NCBI RefSeq assembly: GCF_003675385.1
Contig: NZ_RCWZ01000002.1
Coordinates: 1,178,001 to 1,242,000, forward strand
Length of the DNA: 64,000 nucleotides
Reading direction: 5' to 3'
Source: Mucilaginibacter kameinonensis
GTDB lineage: Bacteria; Bacteroidota; Bacteroidia; Sphingobacteriales; Sphingobacteriaceae
This document shows, in pieces, positions 35,193-44,025 of this stretch. Below the pieces are notes generated by a model. The model ran no database searches. It saw only the letters and a list, made by a program, of their open reading frames with translations, and had not been told where the DNA came from. A program made the position numbers and the translations under genes. Position 1 is the stretch's first letter; every line of letters begins with the position of its first letter.

Positions 35193-36218
35193 TTAAAGAC
35201 TTGACAAAAATTCCATCGTATCCACACCATCGGCGTAATCCCATAATTTGGGTTGCTGGCTTTGGCCAAAACCAACTACCTGGTTATTCACCTGTAAAGG
35301 GAGCGTGCTTACAATGCACTGGATGTTTTCGGCATTTTCATTGATGATGTTTTCGGCATTTGCTGCGTTGTGATAGTAATTAAAAAACAATACTGACAGC
35401 GGAGATGTCAGCCTGTCATCTTCTTTCACCATTAAAAAACCATTGTCAAGATGTTTGTCTCCGTTTACCAGGTAAATAGATTTGTTGTAATCGTAGTTGT
35501 TGTTGTATTTATGATGATTAATGATAGCCTTATGGTTTTCTATCGATTCAAAAAAGAAAGTGAAGTCGTAATCCTCAGGTACCAATATTTTAGATACGTT
35601 TCGGCAGCCAAGTCCGTAATAGTCTAAAATATCATGGCCCAGGTTAAACAGGTCTTCGGCGCTTTCATTGCCGCTTAGTACAGCAATACTGTTGCGGTTT
35701 TTGCGGATGATATTAGGCACTTTGCCAAAATAATAATCAAAGTAACGTGAACTGTTGTTGCTGCCCGTAGCTATGATGGCATCAAAGCCTTCCAGCCTGT
35801 CAACAAAGCTAAAGCTATCTGCAAAAGTGGGATCAATAGCTGCCAGTTTTTCCAATACAGCTTTGATAAGCCTGGCATCCTGGGATGAAGCTTTAATCAG
35901 CGCTTTATTACCTGAAGCTATAACACAAAGCACATCATGGAAACCCACCAGCGGGATATTGCCCGCCAGGATAAGTCCAACTTTTTTTGGGGCCTTGTCC
36001 GTTTCAAGGTTATATTTTGAAAGCCAGGTGTTCAGATCAGCTTCGTTAAGCATATTACCAATGGCTGTTACAGCTTCCAAAACGCTTGCCGGAGTAAACC
36101 AGGCATTGTGGTATTGTTCGTTTTCGATAAGGGCACTTAACGCAGCATCTGGAGTTCGCAATTGCCTGCCCAACTCCGAAAATGAATTTATTGAGGTTTT
36201 TAGATTAATTTTTGACAT
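35193..36218 (-). CDS. LuxC-type acyl-CoA reductase
   Basis: A 341-residue member of the aldehyde-dehydrogenase-like LuxC family, which reduces acyl-CoA or acyl thioesters to aldehydes with NADPH. GNIPLVGFHD (87-95) and the catalytic cysteine Cys205 in YGLGCRNVSK are visible. LuxC itself is about 480 residues; this is shorter but contains the core. No LuxE, LuxD or luciferase is present, so this is not a light-emitting system. It is divergent from a 4Fe-4S ferredoxin gene with 101 bases between their starts. Confidence 0.85.
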   Translation of the reverse strand: MSKINLKTSINSFSELGRQLRTPDAALSALIENEQYHNAWFTPASVLEAVTAIGNMLNEADLNTWLSKYNLETDKAPKKVGLILAGNIPLVGFHDVLCVIASGNKALIKASSQDARLIKAVLEKLAAIDPTFADSFSFVDRLEGFDAIIATGSNNSSRYFDYYFGKVPNIIRKNRNSIAVLSGNESAEDLFNLGHDILDYYGLGCRNVSKILVPEDYDFTFFFESIENHKAIINHHKYNNNYDYNKSIYLVNGDKHLDNGFLMVKEDDRLTSPLSVLFFNYYHNAANAENIINENAENIQCIVSTLPLQVNNQVVGFGQSQQPKLWDYADGVDTMEFLSSL

Positions 36219-36258
36219 ATATATGTTAGGGGAATAAACCCTTAAAGCCTTTTTTTGT

Positions 36259-36266
36259 TATATTTG
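36259..36266 (+). promoter_or_regulatory. Likely -7 promoter box for the ferredoxin gene
   Basis: TATATTTG matches TAnnTTTG exactly and lies 53 bases before the ferredoxin ATG. A correctly spaced -33 TTG was not found. Confidence 0.5.
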
Positions 36267-36319
36267 TACGCTTGCAATTTGCAGGCAAAGTTAATTGAGA
36301 TTATTAGATATTTAGAAAT

Positions 36320-36673
36320 ATGGCGATTAAAATCACCGACGAATGCATAAACTGCGGGGCCTGCGAACCGGAATGCCCTAATAATGCTATTTATGATGCA
36401 GGAGCTGCCTGGCGTTTTAGCGACGGGACAGGCCTTAAAGGGATTATTGATTTTGGCGATGGTAATACCCTGAATGCTGAAGAAACACAAGCTGCATTAT
36501 CTGACGATATATATTATATAGTACCTGATAAGTGTACCGAATGTGTGGGTTTCCATGATGAGCCTCAGTGTGCTGCCGTTTGTCCGGTTGATTGCTGTGT
36601 TGATGATGAAGATATCCGCGAAACGGAAGAAGAACTGCTTGCCAAAAAAGATTGGCTGCACATGAACGAATAG
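36320..36673 (+). CDS. 4Fe-4S dicluster ferredoxin
   Basis: A 117-residue low-potential electron carrier. Two cluster motifs are visible: C9xxC12xxC15xxxC19P in CINCGACEPECP and C72xxC75, C84xxxC88P in the second (CTEC ... CAAVCPVDCC), the second with an eight-residue insert of the Alvin type. About 50 residues separate the two motifs, longer than in clostridial ferredoxins. It is divergent from the acyl-CoA reductase, a pairing that may reflect shared control only. Confidence 0.93.
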   Translation: MAIKITDECINCGACEPECPNNAIYDAGAAWRFSDGTGLKGIIDFGDGNTLNAEETQAALSDDIYYIVPDKCTECVGFHDEPQCAAVCPVDCCVDDEDIRETEEELLAKKDWLHMNE

Positions 36674-36693
36674 TATAAGCCTTACAAAATATT

Positions 36694-36726
36694 AAAGGGG
36701 ATGTGCATTGCATATCCCTTTTTTGT
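36694..36726 (+). terminator. Rho-independent terminator of the ferredoxin gene
   Basis: AAAGGGGATGTGCA and TGCATATCCCTTT pair with one bulged G and one G-T, and TTTTTG follows. Confidence 0.85.
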
Positions 36727-36869
36727 TTAGCGTTTTTTTTGTATTATCGTAAAGCTTTTACCCCAGAGCAGCAAATACCAATTATAAAAGTAACATCATA
36801 TTTAAATGTTAACTGTGTATAGTTTAAAAATACGCGCGAAATTTTTGTTTATTTGACATTTACAGAACT

Positions 36870-37631
36870 ATGGAGTACGGGATATGTAACCTTGCTGTAA
36901 TTCCGCTCAGGGCCGAGCCCAATGAACGGAGTGAGCAGGTGTCGCAATTATTATTTGGCGAGGCATTTGAAATAACCGAGTGGCAAACTAACTGGGTTAA
37001 GATCATTGCCGAAAGTGATGGGTATGTGGGATGGATAGGCCGTTTACAATTTGCTATGCTTGGTCATTTAGCGTATAAGCATATAAAAAGCCATCCTTCG
37101 CAACTTACTTACCAGGCCGTTACCCAAGCCTGGAAAATAAGCGATAACAGTATTGTTTATTTACCAGCAGGCAGCTCGCTCGCTTTTTTGGAAGGCACAT
37201 CTTGTAGGATTGGCAATGATCGTTTTGAAATTATTGGTAAGGTTGGCGAACCCGAAGATATTGCCGCTACTGCCAAAACATTTCTGAACTCGCCCTATTT
37301 GTGGGGGGGGCGGACTCATTTTGGGATCGACTGCTCGGGCTTTACACAGGTAGTTTATAAACTTAAAGGCCTCAGGATTAAGCGTGACGCCAGCATGCAG
37401 GTAAAAGAGGGCACAAAGGTTGAAGCGATAAAGGATGCAAAGCTTGGCGATTTGGCATTTTTTGATAATGCCGAAGGACGCGTAACACATGTAGGCATCA
37501 TGCTCAATAATGAGCATATTATTCACGCTTCAGGTAAAGTTAAAATTGATACCATCAATGAAGATGGCATATACTCGCTTGAGTTGAAGAAGCATACCCA
37601 CAATCTTTGCGGGATCAGGCGCTTTTTTTAG
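36870..37631 (+). CDS. NlpC/P60 family C40 peptidase with SH3-like domains
   Basis: A 253-residue cell-wall hydrolase that cuts peptidoglycan stem peptides. N-terminal residues 1-120 look like two bacterial SH3-type domains (LRAEPNERSEQVSQLL, then a second). The C40 catalytic domain follows with Cys155 in DCSGFTQ, His207 in THVGIM and His219 in HASGKVK. No signal peptide is seen, so it may act in the cytoplasm on recycled muropeptides, as in other Bacteroidota DPP VI-like enzymes. A run of eight G at 37303-37310 encodes part of YLWGGRT. Confidence 0.9.
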   Translation: MEYGICNLAVIPLRAEPNERSEQVSQLLFGEAFEITEWQTNWVKIIAESDGYVGWIGRLQFAMLGHLAYKHIKSHPSQLTYQAVTQAWKISDNSIVYLPAGSSLAFLEGTSCRIGNDRFEIIGKVGEPEDIAATAKTFLNSPYLWGGRTHFGIDCSGFTQVVYKLKGLRIKRDASMQVKEGTKVEAIKDAKLGDLAFFDNAEGRVTHVGIMLNNEHIIHASGKVKIDTINEDGIYSLELKKHTHNLCGIRRFF

Positions 37632-37643
37632 TGATCTCCGGAT

Positions 37644-40600
37644 TTATTTCTTAATGAATTTTTTAAACCCGACAACAGTATTGTCATTGCTGTTAACAAC
37701 CTGCATAATATAAGTTCCGGGTACATAGCTTGCTACATTATTTTGCCAGTTGGCTTGCGATGATGTAGCGGTAGCCATTAGCTTCCCTTCGCTGTTGGTG
37801 ATGTTTATTTTATACTTGATGGCACTGCCATTGTTAAATTGCATTTCGGCATGAATAACATCAGTAGCCGGATTGGGGTAAAGGTTCATGTTGGCGCTCA
37901 GCGTATTCTGCGGTTTATTGGTAAACATTACCGGGGCAATTTTTGAGTAAGTTGCATCGCCGTTTAAATCAATTTGTTTTAAGCGGTACTGATTAAGGCC
38001 CTGGGCCGGCGTTTTATCATTAAGCGAATAGCTTTTTGCCCCGGTTGAATTCAGCGTGCCTACCTGATCAAAGGTTTTACCGTTGTCAGTACTTCTTTCA
38101 ACAACGTAGGTGGTGTAATTGGCTTCGTTTTCGGCAAACCAGGTAACCTGGGCGCTTTCATTTATTCTCTTAGCGTCAAAGCTAAGTAGGTGTACCATGA
38201 GTGCCTGATTTTGGCGTACAATAAGCTGTAACCTGTCGGTGCCGAAGGTAGCAGTGTTGCTTTTGTCTATGTTGAAGTTATATTCCGCCTGTGTTTTGAT
38301 ATTCACCGAATCTTTTAAAAAACTATCCTTTAACCAAACGTCATACAGGTCGGGAAGATCTTTTAAATCGGTTAATTTAAGTTTATAAGGGCCGGACGCG
38401 GTGGCATCGGCAAGCAGTCGGATTGTTTCCTGAGTTTTACCCGGCAGAGGACGACGATGGATAGCAACCTGCACGCTGTCGCTTGATAATGCCGATAAGC
38501 TTTCGAGAGCGCCGCTGCCCCCCAGATCTTCGGTATCTTTGTTTTTATCAAAGGCGGGAGAAATATCCTTGACAAGGACAATAGCTATCCCGTCCATGTT
38601 TAAAGAGTCTTTGATAAGCTGTAATCTGATCAGCGGCAATATAGGTTGGTTTGAGGGGGCTGGTTCCGAGGCAGCAAAACTGCTTTGTTTAGTGCTCATC
38701 AGGGCCAATGGGGTTTTCCCGTCAGGTATGCTTAATATTTTGTTAAGAGTACCTGATAAAGGCGGTTGCGTATTTGTTTTGGCCGATTCACTGAAAGCCA
38801 TAGTTTGCCCTGTTGCCGTAGCTCTGATAAAAAAGCCCTGTCCACTGGCAATCATGTTACTGGCCGCTCCGCCGCTTATGCTTTGGATCCCTGGATTAAT
38901 TGTGGTTGTGGTATCAGCAACTGCTGTTATTTGGTTGGCATTTTGCTGATAACTTTCATATTGTTTGTTGATAGGATTATAGACCCACATCGACAAAACC
39001 GGGGGGATATTAGCTGTTACAGTAGTATAGACCTGCGCTTTTTGTCCGGAAATATAGATTGATGAAGAAGGATCGGCGTTGCCACCAGATACCCCTTTAC
39101 GATTCAGTTTTTCAAAATTGATGGTACTTGCATATGGGTTACCAACCAGGTTATAGCCTTGTACCCTGCTTCCGGTAGTATTGGTATATAGTAACGATGT
39201 AGTGCCTGTATACCAGTGTTTAACCGTAATATTTCCCTGGTTTAAAGAGCCTGTAGCGGTAAATGTGGTGTTTTCAGGGATATGCGATACCACCGTGGCC
39301 TGTGCTATGGTTGTTGACCTGTCTCCCCTGAAAAAGAATAAAAAGCCATTGCCCGAGTATAACGTAAAAGTCCCTGATTCGCTATCAAATGAATATGGTG
39401 AAGAGTTTATATTATTTAGTCCCCGGTAATTACCACTTGTAAAACTCGAAATTGAGCGGGCTGTGTTTTCCCTGAAAAAATATATGGTTGGATTGTTAGC
39501 ATTAGGTGAAGGATCAAAACCACCTGCAGCCAAAGTTGTACCTGTTACATAAGCGTTGGCTTTAAGGTAAGCCAGCGTAAACGCTCCCGATCCGTTATTT
39601 ATTGGCGATGCAAGCAACCGGTATCCACGGTGACCTGAGCCGCCATTTATGTAGCGTTGTGCATTTACGTTGCCGGTAATGGCTGTGCCCGACGGAATGC
39701 TTGCTACAGTTGCCGAACCCGATGCGTCGGAGATTAAAGTCAATATTCCCCCGGTGGCAAGAGTTGCAGTACCTGCCATGGTTAATATGCCTAATGATGA
39801 TACGGAAAACTTACCGGCCCCCGACATGGTTTTAGTGCCGCTATTCTGAACAAATACATTTTTGAACACCACACCATTGCCTCCGTCAGATCCGGCATCG
39901 GTAAGCGACTCGGTGACACCTTTAAAATAAACATTAGGGTTATTGGTTATCGCGTCAACCTTACCCGACGTGGATGCTGAGTTCCAGTCGCCGTAAATGG
40001 TTAGGTCGCCGGAGTTTATGGTTTTGGTACCAGTTGCCGAAAAGTTTATATTTTGATAGGCAGTAGGGCTAATATCAAGTTGGCTGGTACTTTCGGTATA
40101 TACGGTTTGCCCGCTGCCGGCATATTCAACCGTACAGGTTCCTGATCCACCTCCGTTGCTATAAAAGTCTATTGATGCTGCGTTGCTTCCCGATTTAATA
40201 GGAGTTGCATTAGTTAATTTAAGTACCGGGTTAAGCGAGGAGCCCGAAGGTACATCGACATAGATATTGGCAGTTGCTGCCGTTCCAAGTGTTAAGGAGA
40301 TACCCGTTGGCGAAACGGAGGTATTGGTATATAATTGTCCGCCAACTGTTGTTGTGCCACCACGTACATAAAAGGCAGAGTTGTTATTTTGTAAAACGCC
40401 CACGCCTAAAACAGCATTGGTTGTCCCATAGATATTCACATCGCCCGATATTTGTAAACTGTTAACGGTGGATATTAAAGATACCTGGTTGCTTGTAAGC
40501 GCCCCTACACTTAAAAAGTTGGTATTGCCAACTTGTAGTGACGAGCATGTTACGGTACCGGTACCGGTAATTGTATTAACAACTGTGCCGCCAAGACCAA

Positions 40601-40937
40601 GCAAAGATACCGTTGGAGGGTTTTGGGTGATTGTACCGGCTCCTGTTCCGGAAACAGTTAAGGTGCCATTAACTGTAAGCGATAAGCCATTAACCGCATT
40701 AAATGTAAGTGACTTACATACAGCCGCGGTACCATTGGCGATTACCGGTTGAGAGGCATTTAGTAAAGCGAGATTAATTACAACATCCTCGCTTGCCAGA
40801 GGAAAGTGGCCCGCGCTCCAATTGCTGTTATTTGTCCAGCTTGTTGATCCTCCAATAAGTGGAGGGTTCCAGGTATTTTGCGCTGACACAGCCGAGCTAA
40901 GAAATAAAAATAGAATCAGGATGATTTTATTTTTCAT
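37644..40937 (-). CDS. Large T9SS surface protein, second paralogue
   Basis: A 1097-residue secreted protein with a signal peptide (1-20, ending VSAQ). Residues 21-400 are beta-strand-rich repeats, Asn/Thr/Gly/Ser-rich, resembling a right-handed beta-helix adhesin. Residues about 400-1097 match the C-terminal module of the 2124-residue protein (shared blocks such as RGYRLL.SP.NNGSG, NPTIYFFREN and SGNYRGLNN), and the end is a type A T9SS sorting domain (NLYPNPATDVIHAEMQF to VGFKKFIKK). The two N-terminal halves differ, so the shared part looks like a common carrier module. No enzyme motif was found. Confidence 0.87.
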   Translation of the reverse strand: MKNKIILILFLFLSSAVSAQNTWNPPLIGGSTSWTNNSNWSAGHFPLASEDVVINLALLNASQPVIANGTAAVCKSLTFNAVNGLSLTVNGTLTVSGTGAGTITQNPPTVSLLGLGGTVVNTITGTGTVTCSSLQVGNTNFLSVGALTSNQVSLISTVNSLQISGDVNIYGTTNAVLGVGVLQNNNSAFYVRGGTTTVGGQLYTNTSVSPTGISLTLGTAATANIYVDVPSGSSLNPVLKLTNATPIKSGSNAASIDFYSNGGGSGTCTVEYAGSGQTVYTESTSQLDISPTAYQNINFSATGTKTINSGDLTIYGDWNSASTSGKVDAITNNPNVYFKGVTESLTDAGSDGGNGVVFKNVFVQNSGTKTMSGAGKFSVSSLGILTMAGTATLATGGILTLISDASGSATVASIPSGTAITGNVNAQRYINGGSGHRGYRLLASPINNGSGAFTLAYLKANAYVTGTTLAAGGFDPSPNANNPTIYFFRENTARSISSFTSGNYRGLNNINSSPYSFDSESGTFTLYSGNGFLFFFRGDRSTTIAQATVVSHIPENTTFTATGSLNQGNITVKHWYTGTTSLLYTNTTGSRVQGYNLVGNPYASTINFEKLNRKGVSGGNADPSSSIYISGQKAQVYTTVTANIPPVLSMWVYNPINKQYESYQQNANQITAVADTTTTINPGIQSISGGAASNMIASGQGFFIRATATGQTMAFSESAKTNTQPPLSGTLNKILSIPDGKTPLALMSTKQSSFAASEPAPSNQPILPLIRLQLIKDSLNMDGIAIVLVKDISPAFDKNKDTEDLGGSGALESLSALSSDSVQVAIHRRPLPGKTQETIRLLADATASGPYKLKLTDLKDLPDLYDVWLKDSFLKDSVNIKTQAEYNFNIDKSNTATFGTDRLQLIVRQNQALMVHLLSFDAKRINESAQVTWFAENEANYTTYVVERSTDNGKTFDQVGTLNSTGAKSYSLNDKTPAQGLNQYRLKQIDLNGDATYSKIAPVMFTNKPQNTLSANMNLYPNPATDVIHAEMQFNNGSAIKYKINITNSEGKLMATATSSQANWQNNVASYVPGTYIMQVVNSNDNTVVGFKKFIKK

Positions 40938-41324
40938 AAGTATACATTTTGATACTATTTTTTATATTCCTATAGGCTATATGGCTGGCTGGTAATAGCT
41001 TTTATGAATAGGGGAGTATCAACGTATAGTTACGATTAATGCGCTATAAATGTTATTGATTTTAGCGAATGAATAAAATGAATAAACAAAATAGGAATGA
41101 ACGAAGCGGCTGTTTTAAGTATTTAAAATTGCGTTTTTAATCTGTAAAATATGTTATTTAATACTATTATTGAGCGTTTGAACATGGATTTTAATAGCAA
41201 AAACCTTAATAAATTTAAGTTGTGGTTTGATAGAGAAATAGGGAGGCTAGGCGGTAATGATATTTACAGCAGAAATAAAAATGTCTCATTTAACAGCTTG
41301 CTAAAAGCCGCGTTGCGAAGGGTT
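40938..41324. other. Gene-poor gap between the T9SS protein and the WD40 gene
   Basis: The 387-base gap between the divergent 5' end of the T9SS gene and the 3' end of the WD40 gene is AT-rich. A short frame in it is discussed under rejected items. I see no family repeat or clear promoter box. Confidence 0.5.
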
Positions 41325-42236
41325 TTATTCAAATTTAATTTCCCAGTTGATGATGGCTTTGTCGTCACTTACAGAAAGCAATTGATCGGGAGCGGCCCAG
41401 GATAATTTATTGATGGAAAGTACATGGCTTGGATAGCCTTTTTCCCTGCTGATGTTTTTATAAAGTTTAAAATCATCTGATCCCCAAATCTTGATGCTTT
41501 TGTCCATACTGGCAGTAGCAAAATAAGGCAGGGTAGGGTGGAATAGGATATGGTTTACGGCAAAAAGATGGGCGGGGATATTCTTTATTTCATGATAGGT
41601 GTTGCTATCCCAAATCTTAACCTGGGCGTCACGTGCACCTGAAGCGATGTAAGTTCCATCAGGACTGTAGGCTATCGAAAAAACAGCCATAGTATGTCCG
41701 TGGAGTGCTTTTATTATTGTATAATCTTCCAGATCATAAACACCAATATGGTTATCGCGACAGCCAAATGCTACCTGTTTTTGGTCCGGAGAAACAGCAA
41801 TACACCGTACAGTGTCTTTAGACACGGTGATGCTATGCACCATCTCAAGCGTTTTAAGGCTCCATACGGATACCGTGCCATCTTCTGAGGCTATTAACAG
41901 TTCATCCTTTTTAACAGCCGATTTGATGTCGAAAATGGATTTGCGATGATGTCTTAAGGGCTTAAGTAATTTTTGCTGGATAAAATCGAATACCAAGACC
42001 TCGCCACTGCGCAAACCGGCAAACATTAATGGATAGCCCTCCGGGCAATGAATGGCATAAATAGACGCGTTAACAGGAAACATCACCTTAATGAAAGAGA
42101 AATCTTTCAGACTCCATTCAACCAATCCCTTATCGTTGCCACCCGTAAACAATATTCCAGGCTTTTGCGAAAGCTCAAGCGTGAATATAGGGTTGGTATG
42201 TCCGGTAAGCTCGGCAGTTTTTTGTACGGTGATCAT
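41325..42236 (-). CDS. WD40-repeat beta-propeller protein
   Basis: A 303-residue protein that is almost entirely WD40 repeats, about seven by spacing. Clear ones are ...VAFGCRDNHIGVYDLEDY, ...YIASGARDAQVKIWDSN and ...FATASMDKSIKIWGSDD, each with the GH..V and WD-type ends. It has no signal peptide, so it is presumably cytosolic and a protein-interaction scaffold. It follows hisIE on the same strand after about 100 bases that hold a family C repeat; co-transcription with the his operon is possible but unproven. Confidence 0.88.
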   Translation of the reverse strand: MITVQKTAELTGHTNPIFTLELSQKPGILFTGGNDKGLVEWSLKDFSFIKVMFPVNASIYAIHCPEGYPLMFAGLRSGEVLVFDFIQQKLLKPLRHHRKSIFDIKSAVKKDELLIASEDGTVSVWSLKTLEMVHSITVSKDTVRCIAVSPDQKQVAFGCRDNHIGVYDLEDYTIIKALHGHTMAVFSIAYSPDGTYIASGARDAQVKIWDSNTYHEIKNIPAHLFAVNHILFHPTLPYFATASMDKSIKIWGSDDFKLYKNISREKGYPSHVLSINKLSWAAPDQLLSVSDDKAIINWEIKFE

Positions 42237-42240
42237 TCTT

Positions 42241-42331
42241 GGTTCATAGGTTATGGTTAATAGTTCATAGTATTGATATAGCTAATTAGTTAGATAATTA
42301 AGCCATGAACTATGATCTATCAACCATGAAC
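42241..42331. repeat. Inverted intergenic repeat, family C copy 2
   Basis: GGTTCATAGGTTATGG and TAGTTCATAG on the left are inverted in CATGAACTATGATC and CATGAAC on the right. It fills the gap between hisIE and the WD40 gene. Confidence 0.8.
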
Positions 42332-42335
42332 AAAA

Positions 42336-42923
42336 TTACTTATGTCTCGATTCTAAATTTTTAGCGATAGTTTCTAAGGTCAAACCTTTTTCGCGTAGTA
42401 GCACCAATAAATGGAAAACAAGATCTGATGATTCATTGATCAGGTCGGTTTCTGTTTCAGCCAGGGCTGCTATAACAGTTTCTACGCCTTCTTCGCCAAC
42501 TTTTTGGGCTATTTTATTAAGACCTTTATTACGGAGTTTGTTCACATATGATCCTTCTACAGGATTCTCATACCTGTCGGCAATGATATTTTCCAGCTCC
42601 AGGATAAAGTTTTGATTAAACTCGGTGTTGAAACAACTGCGTGAGCCTGTGTGGCAGGTAGGGCCATCCGCTTTAACTTTGATCAACAAGGTATCGTTAT
42701 CGCAATCAATGCTGATGCTTTTTACATGCAGGAAATTATTGCTGGTTTCGCCTTTGGTCCACAGGCGGTTTTTTGAACGTGAATAGAAAGTGACGATATT
42801 TTCCTGTACAGTTTTATCGTAAGCTTCCTGGTTCATATAACCCAGCATCAATACCTCAAGGGTTTGCTCGTCCTGTATAATTACGGGGACAAGTCCGCCG
42901 GTTTTTTCAAAGTCTATGTTCAT
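42336..42923 (-). CDS. hisIE: Bifunctional phosphoribosyl-AMP cyclohydrolase / phosphoribosyl-ATP pyrophosphatase
   Basis: Steps 2 and 3 of histidine synthesis in one 195-residue protein: HisE (C-terminal, about 105-195) removes pyrophosphate from phosphoribosyl-ATP and HisI (N-terminal, about 1-100) opens the ring of phosphoribosyl-AMP. Visible are the HisI segments [23 protein letters not shown] and the zinc-site CDNDTLL and [10 protein letters not shown], and the HisE helices with [12 protein letters not shown]. It is the last his gene of the operon. Confidence 0.95.
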   Translation of the reverse strand: MNIDFEKTGGLVPVIIQDEQTLEVLMLGYMNQEAYDKTVQENIVTFYSRSKNRLWTKGETSNNFLHVKSISIDCDNDTLLIKVKADGPTCHTGSRSCFNTEFNQNFILELENIIADRYENPVEGSYVNKLRNKGLNKIAQKVGEEGVETVIAALAETETDLINESSDLVFHLLVLLREKGLTLETIAKNLESRHK

Positions 42924-42959
42924 TTTGTCCTAATTCAAATTAATTTTGCCGCTTTGCTA

Positions 42960-43112
42960 TAGTCTGAAGTTTCACATGCTGTTCGAAGTCTCTGACTTCG
43001 AATTAGCTATGTATGTAGTTTGTAACTACATACAGTTTTTCGCTTTAACAGGTGCTTTACTGTAGTCTGAAGACTACAAACATAGTCGTCTGAAGTCAGA
43101 GACTTCAGACAG
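42960..43112. repeat. Compound inverted repeat, family G
   Basis: TAGTCTGAAG, GAAGTCTCTGACTTCGAA and TAGTTTGTAACTAC units build nested and adjacent palindromes, closed by GTCTGAAGTCAGAGACTTCAGAC. It lies between hisF and hisIE. Confidence 0.8.
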
Positions 43113-43134
43113 CAGCTGCAAAGTTATCAGTTTA

Positions 43135-43890
43135 TCAGATCCGTACTTCTATTTTATTACCCTGCAGGGTTCGCTTCAAATCAGGTATCAATATCTCACC
43201 ATAGTGAAATACTGAGGCTGCTAATGCCGCGTCGACGTTAGTTTTTTCAAAAACATCAACAAAGTGTTCAACTTTACCTGCTCCGCCTGAAGCAATCACC
43301 GGTATATGAACAGCATCATTTACTATTTTTAGCAAGCCATTATCAAAACCGCCTTTAGTGCCGTCATGGTCCATAGAGGTAAGCAGAATTTCACCGGCGC
43401 CACGGCTTTCGGCTTCCAGGATCCACTCCAGCGTTTGACGTTCTGTAGGCAACCTGCCGCCATTTAAGTGAACTACATTTTTATCGCCTATGCTGCGGGT
43501 GTCAACGGCTATTACTACAAACTGAACACCAAAAGCGGCAGCCAGTTCATCTATCAGTTTGGGGTTACGTACAGCCGCCGAATTGATGGAGATCTTATCT
43601 GCTCCCGCAATCAGCAAGGCGTCTGCATCGGCAATTTCATTGATGCCACCGCCTATAGTAAACGGAATATTAATTTGCCGGGCTACGGCTTTTACCAGCT
43701 CAACCATAGTTTTGCGGCGTTCAACGGTAGCTGTAATATCCAGAAATACCAACTCGTCGGCTCCCTGGTTCGAGTAGTTCCAGGCCAGTTCCACCGGGTC
43801 GCCGGCATCGCGGAGATCAACAAAGTTGACGCCTTTTACAGTCCGCCCGTCCTTAACGTCAAGACAGGGGATAATTCTTTTTGCAAGCAT
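43135..43890 (-). CDS. hisF: Imidazole glycerol phosphate synthase cyclase subunit HisF
   Basis: A 251-residue TIM barrel that closes the imidazole ring from PRFAR and ammonia supplied by HisH, releasing imidazole glycerol phosphate and AICAR. The N-terminus [20 protein letters not shown] carries the catalytic Asp11 (DVKDGR) and the partner aspartate is in [13 protein letters not shown]. The phosphate loops ITIGGGI and ASGGAG are present. Operon partner hisH lies two genes upstream. Confidence 0.97.
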   Translation of the reverse strand: MLAKRIIPCLDVKDGRTVKGVNFVDLRDAGDPVELAWNYSNQGADELVFLDITATVERRKTMVELVKAVARQINIPFTIGGGINEIADADALLIAGADKISINSAAVRNPKLIDELAAAFGVQFVVIAVDTRSIGDKNVVHLNGGRLPTERQTLEWILEAESRGAGEILLTSMDHDGTKGGFDNGLLKIVNDAVHIPVIASGGAGKVEHFVDVFEKTNVDAALAASVFHYGEILIPDLKRTLQGNKIEVRI

Positions 43891-43904
43891 GCTTATTAAA
43901 ATAT

Positions 43905-43988
43905 GTCATTGCGAGGAACGAAGCAATCGCGAACTATACAAGTCCGACCTGTATGGTGTGCGATTGCCACGCTATCGCTCGCAATGAC
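43905..43988. repeat. Palindromic interspersed repeat, family A copy 2
   Basis: GTCATTGCGAGGAACGAAGCAATC at the left and GATTGCCACGC...GCGAG CAATGAC at the right. It lies between hisA and hisF, in front of the hisF start, with the two different arm types of family A. Confidence 0.9.
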
Positions 43989-44011
43989 ATGAGGTGTACA
44001 GGTTTTTAATG

Positions 44012-44025
44012 AGGGGGCTGGGGGG
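44012..44025. repeat. G-rich family J fragment after hisA
   Basis: GAGGGGGCTGGGGGGCT matches one arm of the pair around hisH. Its end is used as the last bases before the hisA stop codon (CTA at 44026-44028). Confidence 0.55.

Noticed and set aside
35193..36218. Part of a lux bioluminescence operon
   Set aside because: Only a LuxC-type reductase core is present, with no LuxA, B, D or E next to it.
41151..41405. Plus-strand frame of 84 codons upstream of the WD40 gene end
   Set aside because: It overlaps the 3' end of the WD40 gene by about 80 bases, has no recognisable domain and has no promoter or terminator. It may be real but the evidence is too weak to list as a gene.
42960..43112. CRISPR-like array between hisF and hisIE
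   Set aside because: The repeats are inverted and of unequal spacing, there are no unique spacers between identical direct repeats, and no cas genes are near.
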